Assembly (NCBI GenBank): GCA_950022655.1
Contig: OX465590.1
Location: forward strand, 43,979,718 to 44,043,717
DNA from: Alentia gelatinosa
Lineage: Eukaryota; Annelida; Polychaeta; Phyllodocida; Polynoidae
DNA: 64,000 nucleotides
Direction of reading: 5' to 3'
The notes beneath the pieces are model-generated. The model searched no databases. It worked only from the letters and a program-made list of their open reading frames with translations, and was not told the DNA's origin. Position 1 is the first letter of the stretch, and every line of letters begins with the position of its first letter. The translations under genes and the position numbers were made by a program. This document shows positions 55,214 through 64,000 of the stretch, piece by piece.

Positions 55214-55478
55214 GAAATAATCAGCAGAGAGGCGTTTTAACGCCCATCTGAGTCACTTATTTCTCTCCGTTGTGGTAACAATAATCTAATACTGTTATGA
55301 TTCACTTAGCAGGAATTTTATAAGGATTGGATTACTGACAGGTGTGGCAAGGGACAAGAAATCGGATGGAACTGAAATGCTTGTAAGGAAATAATGTGAG
55401 CCGAACCTTCGGTCCCCATCTGACTTTCGGATATAATTCTGTAGCGATATGGTTTTTGAATAAGTTTATATTTGCTGT

Positions 55479-56025
55479 GTAAAGGCGGGCGTCCACCAAC
55501 CACGACAAGGCTACAAGCGCCGACAAGAAAGTTCCTATCGGCGCTTGTCGCAGCCTTGTCGTGAGAAGGCGGGGTTTACGACAGCGTTGTCGGGGTGTGT
55601 CGTAGACGTTGCTTGTTCCCATCCATGGTCCCGACACACTACGACAGTGACATCGAGGAAACCACCACACTCCACGACAAGGGTCCAGTCGTGTGAAAAA
55701 TCGAACATGTTCAATTTTGTTGTAACCTTGTCGGAAGGCCCCCGACAGGACCCCGACAAGCTTCATGTCGCGGCCTGTCGTGGCCTTGTCGTAGCCTCTT
55801 GTCGGAAAGTAGGGTCAACCAACCATGAGAAGACTATGACAAGCCTTCCAATCGTAGGCCTGTCGTGGACCTTGTCGGGAACCCATTGTCGTAGTCTTGT
55901 CGTGGTTGGTGGGCGCCCGCTTTAAAGCCCGCCTTCTTACGACAAGGCTGCGACAAGCGCCGATTGGAACTTTCCTGTCGGCGCTTGTCGTAGCCTTGTC
56001 GTGGTTGGTGGACGCCTGCCTTTAG
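55479..56025. mobile_element. TIR-B copy plus adjacent terminal fragment
   Basis: 55479-55922 is complete ('aaggcgggcgtccaccaacc' to 'ggttggtgggcgcccgcttt'). 55920-56025 is a second, short TIR-B made almost only of two facing ends ('cttgtcgtagccttgtcgtg', 'ggtggacgcctgcc'). Confidence 0.8.
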
Positions 56026-56448
56026 GGATCGAGATACAGATGAGGCTACCCTCATTGGTCCCCTATCTCAGTTCGGGTACATCTGCCCATACACGTATAC
56101 GTGGTCATCTTCTAGTTAATGGGGTCTTACAAAGTCACCCTCTATAGCCGCGGGGTTAAACTAAATACCCTGATCACTGCCATTGAGCCAATTGGCCAAC
56201 AGACAGCAACCGACGGCCCTGCCCGCTGCCAGTCGGAAAACGATCAAATTGGATCTCAAGGACAGAGGCGACTTGCTCGATGCGGACCCAAATTGCCTCC
56301 TTATGGAAGGATTGGACTCTGAAAGGCAGGGAGAGGGAGGGTGTGTGTGTGGGGAGGGGGAGGGGGGGTCCGGCTACTACGATTTGGGCATGGGGAGCGT
56401 ATCGTAGAGGTTCCCAATGAAGAGCACAAGGTATGCAAACCAGCACTA

Positions 56449-56853
56449 TATCGTAAAACCGGATGAGTTTTAATCTGGGGTCCCGTATGCGACGACTGGA
56501 GTTTGGCGTAGTGATATCACGAGGCGGAGCCAAGTGATATCCGGAGCCAAAACTCCAGGAGTCGCATACGGGAGCCAAGATTAAAACGAATAAGGTTTTG
56601 ATTTTATCCTACCCCCTGTGAACGATATTTTTATGTGAGGATGATAACAAAAAACAGATAAAAACTTTCTGAAGTCCTCCATATAGCTCTCCTTGCTGCT
56701 CTGAAAGCGCTTGGAACTACTTTCAGCTGCTGATCTCTGATTGGTCCATCTTTTGTACGCTCCTAGGAGCGATTTTTTATCCGTATGCGACATACAGGCG
56801 CATACGGAAAGTCAATGTTAAGCCTATGGGATTTTATATTAGGGGTAGGATAA
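56449..56853 (+). mobile_element. TTATC-1, copy 4 (longer)
   Basis: Hairpin apex GATATCA-cga-GGCGGAGCC-aag-TGATATC shows a compensated stem change relative to GACTTCA/TGAAGTC. The short module is enlarged by about 130 bp of unrelated sequence with its own 'ctcctaggag' palindrome. Confidence 0.85.
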
Positions 56854-56882
56854 TATCAGAAGTTGGCCGCCTATTATGATAT

Positions 56883-57170
56883 CAGGAGCACATAATATAC
56901 GGAAACAGGGTTACTGTAGCTGTACGTGATAAATACGCGGTAAAATTGACGATTAAACGAACCGATGTCGGAGGCAGAGGTTCGTTTTATCGTCAATTTT
57001 ACCAAGTATGAGTATGAAAAGAAAATCGGTGGTTCCTGACTGTAGATCGGTAACGGGAGATCGGCCAATGGAAACAGGCTTATAGTCTGTTTCCTTTCAC
57101 TGATCTGGCGTCGGCGGTTCCTGACTACAGATCAGTGTCGAATAGCTGGCCAGTGGAAAATGGCTTTATC
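56883..57170. repeat. FB-6 copy 2 followed by a U-family fragment
   Basis: 'gataaatacgcggtaaaatt' facing 'aattttaccaagtat', apex 'cgaaccgatgtcggaggcag'. 57065-57170: 'ggcggttcctgactacagat' and 'ggccagtggaaaatggctt'. Confidence 0.75.
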
Positions 57171-57295
57171 GCGGTCTCAGTGCAGACTGTCCGCCAATGA
57201 AATTTCCGCAATCTAATAACTTCACTAACACATAGAATTCTGCGCTTCTCCGTCCAAAACGGAAATGCTCTTTGTTTATACGGGCGGCCCCCTTT

Positions 57296-57608
57296 AAGCC
57301 TGATGCCCATCTACCAATTCAGGGTAGAGCGATTAGTTTCCAAATTGTATAGGAGTTGGTGAACTTGTCGCAGGCAAATTATGCAACCCTTCTCTTGACC
57401 GGCAGACATTGAGGAGATGGGGTGGTGGATATTAGTCCTAAGCAAATCGGTCTACTAATCGTTGGCTGACCCTTGCCTAGCTGTCCTACATCTACCGACT
57501 ACGGCCGACTCCGTTAGGATGCCTTCGGTGAGCCAAATTACCGTCCGTTTGTCGCCGACAAAGGTACATGAATGTTCCGAAATCGGTAGATGGGCATTGG
57601 GCTTTACA
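57296..57608 (-). mobile_element. TIR-D, reverse copy
   Basis: 'aagcctgatgcccatctacc' to 'ggtagatgggcattgggctt'; about 310 bp, high identity to 40057-40370. Confidence 0.85.
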
Positions 57609-57639
57609 AGTGTCACAATGAAATACGAACATAACATGA

Positions 57640-58195
57640 GGCGTTACTCATTTAACCACCGCCCTCACACATGCTTCTTAATACTGACACTCATCATTCA
57701 ATACTCTCAATTAGTTACTATTTACGTCCAGATTATTATGACTCCACAGGTTTTAGATCTTCTGATCATCCACCTTCGTACCACTCACTCTATTTTTTAC
57801 CTGAACATCCTCCACGCGTACACAAACTTTAAATCTTGAAAGCTAGATTGAAACTCAGTGTACCTTAGCTCACACCTATCTAATCAAAACCTGTGATAAA
57901 TGAAAGTGTGCAACACAATTACCCTTATGTGTTGCAACAGTGATAATTAAATAGCCCTAGGCAATATTTTTGATTGTAATCTGTCTCTTACGTCATCTCC
58001 GACAAGTGTTGAACATCTTTAGCCGACACATCTTGTAGCCCTTCTGGCAATATACACTATTCATGTACTCATTCTAACATGTTAATAACTTACTATCAAA
58101 GAAATTGTACAAGATTGCCTGGTCTTGCATTGAAACCAGCCGACACCTTTTCGGTTGAGCTTTGGCCAGCCTAAATAAAATCTCAAAAAAAAAAA
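57640..58195 (+). mobile_element. Probable retroposon 3' end with poly(A)
   Basis: AT-rich non-repetitive sequence ends 'cctaaataaaatctc' followed by 12 As (58184-58195): an AATAAA signal close to an A-run. It could be a LINE 3'UTR or a retroposed transcript. No coding part recognised. Confidence 0.4.
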
Positions 58196-58484
58196 ATTCT
58201 CAACAAAGAGAGATTATAATAATCAGGTGAAGGGAAACAGAGGAGAGAGTGCTAGAGAAAGTGAGTCATAGTAGAAACTGCTCAGACTTTTTGACCTCTG
58301 GGGAACCCACGCGGTGTGGGAGGAGAGATCAAGTCGTTCTGTCAGAACGCAGGCGGGGAGTGTGTGTGGGATGTGCAGGATGTTACTTCCTGTTGACATT
58401 CTCATGCACATTGCAGCTCGGAGATGCCTTTGTTTGGAACATGTACCAGCACCCAGTCCTTACACTGCAGCATTTTGTGTGAAT

Positions 58485-59425
58485 AATCAACCTGATACAA
58501 AGTGTCCGTAGTTATGCTGTATGGAACTCTGTATGGACATGCCCAGCGCATACAGATATGTTGTATTATCCACCTAATACATAGTGACCATAGTGAACCT
58601 ATAGGTACTCTGTATGGACATACCCGACACATACAGATATGTTGTATCATTCAACTAATACAAAGTATCCGTAGTAAACCTATAGGAACTCTATATGGAC
58701 ATGCCCGGCGCATACCGATATGACATATTATCTACCTAATACATGGTGGCCATAGTAAACCTATAGGAACTCTGTATGGACATACCCGGCGCATACAGAT
58801 ATGACATATTATCCACCCAATACAAAGTGTCCGTGGTTATCCTGTATGGACATACCCGGCGCATACCGATGTTTTATTATCCACCTTATACAGAGTGTCC
58901 ATAGTAAACCTATAGGAACTCTGTATGGACATACCCGACACATACAGATATGTTGTATTATCCACCTGATACAAAGTGGCCATAGTAAACCTATAGGAAC
59001 TCTGTATGGACATGCCCAGAGCATACCGATATGACATATTATCGTCCCAATACAGAGTGTCCATAGTTATCCTGTATGGACATACCCGGCGCATACCGAT
59101 ATTTTATTATCCACCTAATACAGAGTGTCCATAGTAAACCTATAGGAACTCTGTATGGAGATGTACTCAGCATATATAGATATGTTTTATTATCCACTTA
59201 ATACAGAAATTCCGTAGTAAATCTGTAAAAACTCTGTATGGGCATGCCCAGGGCATACAGATATGTTTTATTATCCACCTAATACAAAGTGTCCAATGTA
59301 AACCTATAGGAACTCTGTATGGAGATACCCAGCACACACAGATATGTCGTATTATCTACCTAATACAAAGTATCCATAGTAAACCTTTAGGAACTCTGTA
59401 TGAACATACCTCGAGCATACCAATA
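58485..59425 (+). repeat. 81-bp array of TTATC-5 units, about 12 copies
   Basis: Unit: 'attatccacctaatacaaag', 'ccatagtaaacctatagg', 'aactctgtatggacatacc', 'gcgcatacagatatg'. Period about 81 bp. The unit start is a TTATC-type terminus, so this is tandem amplification of a short-TIR element. Confidence 0.92.
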
Positions 59426-59429
59426 TTTT

Positions 59430-59590
59430 GAATATAAAAACGAACCTCTGCCTTCGGCATCTGTTCGTTTTATCGTCAATTGTGCCGCCAAGATTAATTG
59501 TCAATTTTATCTGCCTTCTGCATCGATTCGTTTTATCGTCAATTTTACCAAGTATTTATGCCATACGGACACAGTATTCCTGTTTTCATA
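59430..59590. repeat. FB-6 fragment, rearranged
   Basis: 'aacgaacctctgccttcggc' and 'cgttttatcgtcaattttac' occur, with 'gttcgttttatcgtcaatt' duplicated. The right arm with 'cggacacagtattcctg' is retained. Confidence 0.65.
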
Positions 59591-60067
59591 TTATTATATA
59601 CCTTATAATATCCAATTTTTAACTTTGCTTCTGGGCAAGTTTTTAGATTTCGCCGCCGTACATGCCCCGTACAGCACATACATACCCCGTACGTCACCTA
59701 GGTGTTGAACGGATATAAATACGACATGGGTAGGAGCGGGCCGTATGTGTAGGATATACTACCACAGGTATATAATAATACCCCGTACGTCACCTAGGTG
59801 TCGTACGGATATAAATAGGACATGGGTAGGAGCGTGCCGTATGTGTAGGATATACTACCACAGGTATATAATAATACCCCGTGCATCACCTAGGTGTTGT
59901 ACGGATATAAATACGACATGAGTAGGAGCGGGCCGTATGTGTAGGATATACTACCACAGGTATATAATAATACCCCGTACGTCACCTAGGTGTCGTACGG
60001 ATATAAATACGACATGGGTAGGAGCGGGCCGTATGTGTAGGATATACTACCACAGGTATATAATAAT
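59590..60067 (+). repeat. 96-bp array, four units
   Basis: 'ccccgtacgtcacctagg' starts units at 59684, 59781, 59877 and 59973; each ends 'ccacaggtatataataata'. The leader 'tatccaatttttaac' is as at 7470. Unit starts are palindromic (GTACGTCACCTAGGTGTCGTAC). Confidence 0.92.
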
Positions 60068-60215
60068 AATAGAGGGAAACTATGTTCCGGTGAAAGGAAG
60101 TCAAAGTTACGAGGTAAGGCTTGGAAAAATTACTGCCCAAGGCCTTGGCCGCAGGCAGTAATTTTTCCAAGCCTTACCGAGTAATTTTGACTTTCTTTCA
60201 CTGGTACTTGGTTTC
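60068..60215. repeat. FB-3, copy 2
   Basis: 'agagggaaactatgttccgg', 'aggcttggaaaaattactgc' facing 'gcagtaatttttccaagcct', 'ttggtttccctatt'. Confidence 0.85.
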
Positions 60216-60391
60216 CCTATTCCTATATACCTTCAAATGTGGTTTAATAACGATAATAAGCGTTATTTGCTCCTTCACCATCCAACCTGAAGCCAGATCC
60301 AACCTTATCGAGTAACTTGACACTTTATGTTTACTTCCCACTGCGCTTCTCATATGAATTTTGTAAGAGACAATCTGATTGGTCTAAATGT

Positions 60392-60450
60392 CAACCTTGG
60401 GTAGTATACGGCAACCTTGGGTAGTATACGGCAACCTTGGGTAGTATCCA
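60392..60450 (+). repeat. 20-bp repeat, three units
   Basis: caaccttgggtagtatacgg at 60392, 60412 and 60432 (last unit partial). Confidence 0.95.
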
Positions 60451-60734
60451 TAAGTTACTCCACCCCCCATAACGTGGTGTAAGCATAGAGTGTACAGCCA
60501 TAGGTATATAGGAATATGTAGACCGAGCAGCCGACACCCGCCGTCTGGGAGTATATCTAGAACAACGATCACGTCAAACGACAGAGAGTGCCCTCAGTAA
60601 CAATCAGCGCATCGTGATACAGAGACCTTCCTCAGTGCAGGATGTCAGAGCATCTCCCGATCCCGTTGATGTGTGTACCGGGTTTCCCAATCAGGAGAAA
60701 TGATTGTTGTGTGTGAGAGGGGAAGAGGTTGGTG

Positions 60735-61031
60735 TGTGTGTGGGAGAGAGAGTGAGAGAGAGAGTGAGAGAGAGAGACAGACAGACAGAGACAGACAGAC
60801 AGAGAGAGACAGAGAGAGGCAGAGAGAGAGACAGAGAGAGACAGAGGGAGAGAGACAGACAGACAGACAGAAAGACAGAGAGGGAGAGAGGGAGAGAGAG
60901 AGACAGAGAGAGGGAGAGAGAGACAGAGAGAGAGACAGAGAGAGACAGAGAGAGAGACAGAGAGAGAGACAGAGAGTGAGAGAGAGAGAGGGAGAGAGAG
61001 AGAGAGTGAGAGAGAGAGAGAGGGAGAGAGA

Positions 61032-61065
<34 letters not shown>

Positions 61066-61066
61066 T
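60735..61066 (+). repeat. (GA)n/(CAGA)n microsatellite
   Basis: About 330 bp of pure purine-rich GAGA with CAGA interruptions. Arg/Glu-rich frames on + and Ser/Leu-rich frames on - are by-products. May form triplex DNA. Confidence 0.97.
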
Positions 61067-61130
61067 TGCGATCACATTGAGTTGGCTCTTAGACCCGTGA
61101 GATTACAGAGCCAACAAAATGCGTGACAAA

Positions 61131-61800
61131 ATAAACTCAGACTCAAACTCGTGACATCTCTTGATATTATTACCATATTCCTGAAACCATAAGTGAAACG
61201 CCATTTTGTTTACTTCGATGCTAGCGGTCATTCTCTACGGACCTAGGGCGCGAATATTGTAGATACTGCACCCTAAGAAGCGGGTAGTATTTCATAGACG
61301 TTCAGCCACAGGCATATAATAATAGTATCGTAAACTGGATGAGTTTTAATCTAGGCCACTGTATGCCACGACTGGAGTTTGGCATAGTGACTTCATGAGG
61401 CCAAGCCGAGTGAAGTCTCCAGGAGTGGAATGCGGTGGCCAATATTAAAACGAATCAGGTTTTGATGTTATCCTACCATGTCTCCTCAATTTTGGAATAT
61501 TACGTGATAAAAATTCTGTATGCCACTAATGGCATATAAAACTCCGGCAGCGTGGCGGAAACTCAATGTTAAGCCTATGGGATTTTATATTAGGGGTAGG
61601 ATAAATAAATAAACTCAGACTCAAACTCGTGACATCTCTTGATATTATTACCAGATTCCTAAAACCATAAGTGAAACGCCATTTTGCTTACTTGGATGCT
61701 AGCGGTCATTCACTACGGACCTAGGGCGCGAATATGATTAATACTTCACCCCTAGTAGCGGGTGTTCATAGATGTACAGCCACAGGGCTATAATGATAGT
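61131..61800 (+). repeat. 195-bp direct repeats flanking TTATC-1 copy 5
   Basis: 'aaataaactcagactcaaac', 'tctcttgatattattacca', 'ctagcggtcattc' and 'acctagggcgcgaatat' occur at 61131-61325 and again at 61605-61800. TTATC-1 (61327-61604, apex 'gaggccaagccgag') lies exactly between. Confidence 0.9.
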
Positions 61801-62157
61801 ATACATTCTGAGATACATTTGATATTAGGTGTTATTTCTATGCATGAACCACATTGTGTAACATATGAATACGTCTCCTCTGGGTGAAATAACCACATGC
61901 TGTTAGTGCCATCATGACTGTGAGAACATTATTGATGGATATAACACGGCGATATACCAGTAACACCAAATCGAAGAACGTAGACTCGAGATGTCTCCAT
62001 CCAGTCCCACATTTAGCGTGCATACCGCTAAAGCACGGATCATTTCTTTGTCTCGCCTTTTGACTCATCTCTTTACTTTTCCTCTGTTATCGCTCATTGA
62101 TGATTGCTGTGGCGGGATTGCGTGCGTCATGTGCTTCCACACCCACTGCCGCTAACT
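61801..62157. other. Unannotated sequence
   Basis: No recognised gene or repeat. Confidence 0.5.
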
Positions 62158-62485
62158 GTTAACCCTCTCCTTACTAATGATGCCTCAAGGTACTTCCATG
62201 GCTAGAGCAAATCATGCCTCAGGGCACTCACGTAGCTAGCGCAAATGATGCCTCAAAGCATCATTTTCCATTTTTTGCTAAAATTTCATTTATCTCAACT
62301 GATTCAACATGGGTCTTTATAATTCTTTCAGAGAAGGGTGTAGATTTTTTGAGTTACCGTAAAAGTCTGTCTATTGTGCCACCAACTATGCATCGTTATA
62401 GAAGGGTAGTAGATTTCACTCAGTGACCAAGCTTTCATTCAGTGGTGAGTGGTGCCCCATTGCATAATCTAAGCAGAAAAAGTTG
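62158..62485. mobile_element. piggyBac-like MITE, copy 3
   Basis: Left end 'ttaaccctctccttact', three 'atgatgcctcaRgg'-type units, then 'gcatcattttcc' and 'cagtgaccaagc'. Same layout as 44112-44458. Confidence 0.55.
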
Positions 62486-62544
62486 TTGGTCATTTCACGA
62501 GCTGGGTCGTTTCCATTGAGTCGATATTAGGTCAGCAGTGTCAA

Positions 62545-62895
62545 AAGTCTGTCGGTGGTTCCTGACTGTAGATCGGTGACGGGAAATCGCCCAATGGAAA
62601 GTGGTCTTTATCTCAACCCTGGAATAAATATCTGTATGCCTAACATTGAGAACTCGTTCTCCATGCCCCTACAAATATCGCAGTCCATTCCCCATGGTCT
62701 ATATCCTCTGTGTTGTCCATTCTTTTAGTGTATACAGGGGTGAGATAGATACAGAAAGCCACTCGTTTTGATCAAAGTCGTTGTTCTCTAACTCGTTTGA
62801 ACGCTATGTAATATTCAACCGGCTGTCGCCTCATTCATATCACCCCACATCAAACTCATGGAGAACGACGACTTTGACCAAAACTTGTTGGCTTC
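62545..62895 (+). mobile_element. U-family fragment then TTATC-3, copy 5
   Basis: 62545-62612: 'gtcggtggttcctgactgta', 'aatggaaagtggtcttta'. 62610-62740 short module 'ttatctcaaccctgg' to 'ggggtgagatag'. Hairpin 62760-62885 with apex 'aaccggctgtcgcctcattc'. Confidence 0.75.
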
Positions 62896-62896
62896 T

Positions 62897-63172
62897 TCTT
62901 TATTATCCTACCCCTAATATAAAATCCCATAGGCTTAACATTGGGTTTCCATATGACACGCTGACTGGTATACAGAGTTTTATATGCCACTAGTGGCATA
63001 CAGAATTGTTATCACGTAATATTCCAAAATCGAGGAGAGGGGGTAGGATAAAATCAAAACCTGATTCGTTTTAATCTTGGCCACCGCATGTCACTCCTGG
63101 AGATTTAGCTCCGGACTTCACTCGTGGAATACAGTGGCCAAGAATAAAACTCATTCAGTTTTACGATAATAC
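62897..63172 (-). mobile_element. TTATC-1, copy 6 (reverse, shortened apex)
   Basis: 'ttatcctacccctaatataa', 'cccataggcttaacattggg', 'cctgattcgttttaatcttg', ending 'cagttttacgataa'. The central GGC apex has been deleted, leaving 'ctccggacttcactcg'. Confidence 0.85.
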
Positions 63173-63779
63173 TGCCACGACGTCGACTCACCGGCCTCAC
63201 TTGGTGCAATCACCAATGAAGCGTTGTGAGGGCATCACATTGAATAACAAGGATTGCCAATGAATGATGGGTAGAGATGACATTCACATGGAAAGTCTGT
63301 TTGGGATATTCAAGAAATTATACAATAGAGATTGCGTGTTCCAATGCACAAGCAACGTGAGATCAATATAAATTATGGATTAGAGAGTGGTTCCATTATG
63401 ATACCAGGTCGGGTTGTCAGTAAGGTTATCCAGGATCTGATATTTGTTTTCCCGGCCATATCTGGTCACTGTTTTTAAAACCATGTCTGATTCATCACCA
63501 AATTTAGTTAAAATTTTATTTCCTTACTACCTGTGGAATTTCAGTGGTGTTGGATAGATATCTTCAAAATGCTTCTTTTTTTTGCCACTTTAAGATATGA
63601 AGACAAATTATCAATTCTATGCTATATTATTAACAATTTGCTACGTATGGTCAAATAAAGGATCTTTAGAAATATTTCATCCTTGCCACTGAAATGTTAT
63701 AGGCAGTCAGGTACCATAGTTATGGAAAGCTAATAATGACCAGAATTTCATAGACTGAAAAATTGTTGGGTTTTTTTTC

Positions 63780-63912
63780 AAAAATTAAATTTTCCAGGCC
63801 ATTCCAGGTTTTTCCATGCTCTCTGTAGCAATTCCAGGCTTTTGCAGGGCTGGAAAACCCAAAAGCATAATTCCAGGCTTTTCCAGGTTTTCCAGGCTCT
63901 GTACGAACCCTG
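63780..63912 (-). mobile_element. hAT-like element end
   Basis: The minus strand starts 'cagggttcgtacagagcc' and continues with repeated CCTGGAAAA and CCTGGAATT blocks. CAGGGTTCGTAC ends with such internal repeats occur in hAT-type elements of many animals. Only one end is visible. 63173-63779 has nothing else recognised. Confidence 0.4.
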
Positions 63913-63973
63913 GGCCGATGGAAATGGCTTTTAAAGTTGAGATTGGTCCCTCCCAGAGATCCCCTAGCCTTCG

Positions 63974-63998
63974 TGACGTCATCGACCAATCAACCAAT
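63974..63998. promoter_or_regulatory. CRE palindrome with two CCAAT boxes at the window edge
   Basis: TGACGTCA (63974-63981) is a perfect cAMP-response element; CCAAT follows at 63986 and 63994 in 'ccaatcaaccaatca'. The grouping suggests a promoter whose gene lies beyond the window. Confidence 0.4.
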
Positions 63999-64000
63999 CA

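Noticed and set aside
60632..61080. Arg/Glu-rich and Ser/Leu-rich frames
   Set aside because: Microsatellite (GA/CAGA)n only.

Overview
Organism and overall character. This is a repeat-saturated stretch of an animal nuclear genome with almost no protein-coding sequence. A GT-AG intron boundary, a TATA/CCAAT/CpG-rich promoter and a Lys-Arg/Gly-amidation neuropeptide motif show an animal. The peptide (Asn-aromatic-aromatic-amide directly after the signal peptide, like molluscan NdWFamide) and a tRNA-derived SINE of a type common in molluscs suggest a lophotrochozoan, probably a mollusc. The species cannot be named from the sequence. No rRNA, functional tRNA, CRISPR or prokaryotic operon structure was seen.

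The one convincing gene. At 16.85-17.33 kb, a GC-rich promoter (CCAAT box, GCGCATGCGC palindrome, TATA box) leads into a 5'UTR and a first coding exon on the + strand. The exon encodes a 20-residue signal peptide followed at once by Asn-Phe-Tyr-Gly-Lys-Arg, predicting a secreted NFY-amide tripeptide, and ends at a perfect GTAAGT donor. Later exons were not identified. A 15-bp minisatellite lies just upstream, and the intron is filled with copies of an 81-bp-type satellite found at two other loci. Three other places look like promoters without a recognised gene: 23.07-23.10 kb, 30.54-31.00 kb and the extreme right edge.

Repeats, left to right. 0-4.9 kb: foldback and short-TIR elements. 5.2-7.2 kb: 81-bp and 50-bp satellites. 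8.0-9.87 kb: a 68-bp satellite. 10.3-12 kb: nested TIR elements. 12.1-13.2 and 13.8-15.06 kb: G-rich and C-rich minisatellites of opposite strand skew. 15.2-16.8 kb: foldbacks and the 15-bp minisatellite. 17-25.6 kb: gene exon, satellite, TIR elements and a 77-bp array. 26.5-30.2 kb: 34-bp, 17-bp and 93-bp arrays. 31-53 kb: densely nested foldback and TIR elements, duplicated dispersed repeats and a Penelope-like hammerhead-like motif. 53-64 kb: 35-bp, 81-bp and 96-bp arrays, a SINE, poly(A)-tailed retroposon ends and more foldbacks.

How the repeats relate. Family names used here are my own. TIR-A to TIR-D share a related terminus around CACCNACNACGA. TTATC-1 to TTATC-5 pair a TTATC-type short-TIR module, carrying an internal CATAGGCTTAACATTG-like motif, with an adjacent long hairpin. 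Hairpins of otherwise unrelated families share one apex, a GGC-NNN-GCC mini-hairpin flanked by G.A-mismatch-forming triplets and often containing GCGAAGC. I consider this shared apex the best candidate for an undescribed system. All repeat calls come from reading the sequence by eye; boundaries are approximate unless stated.
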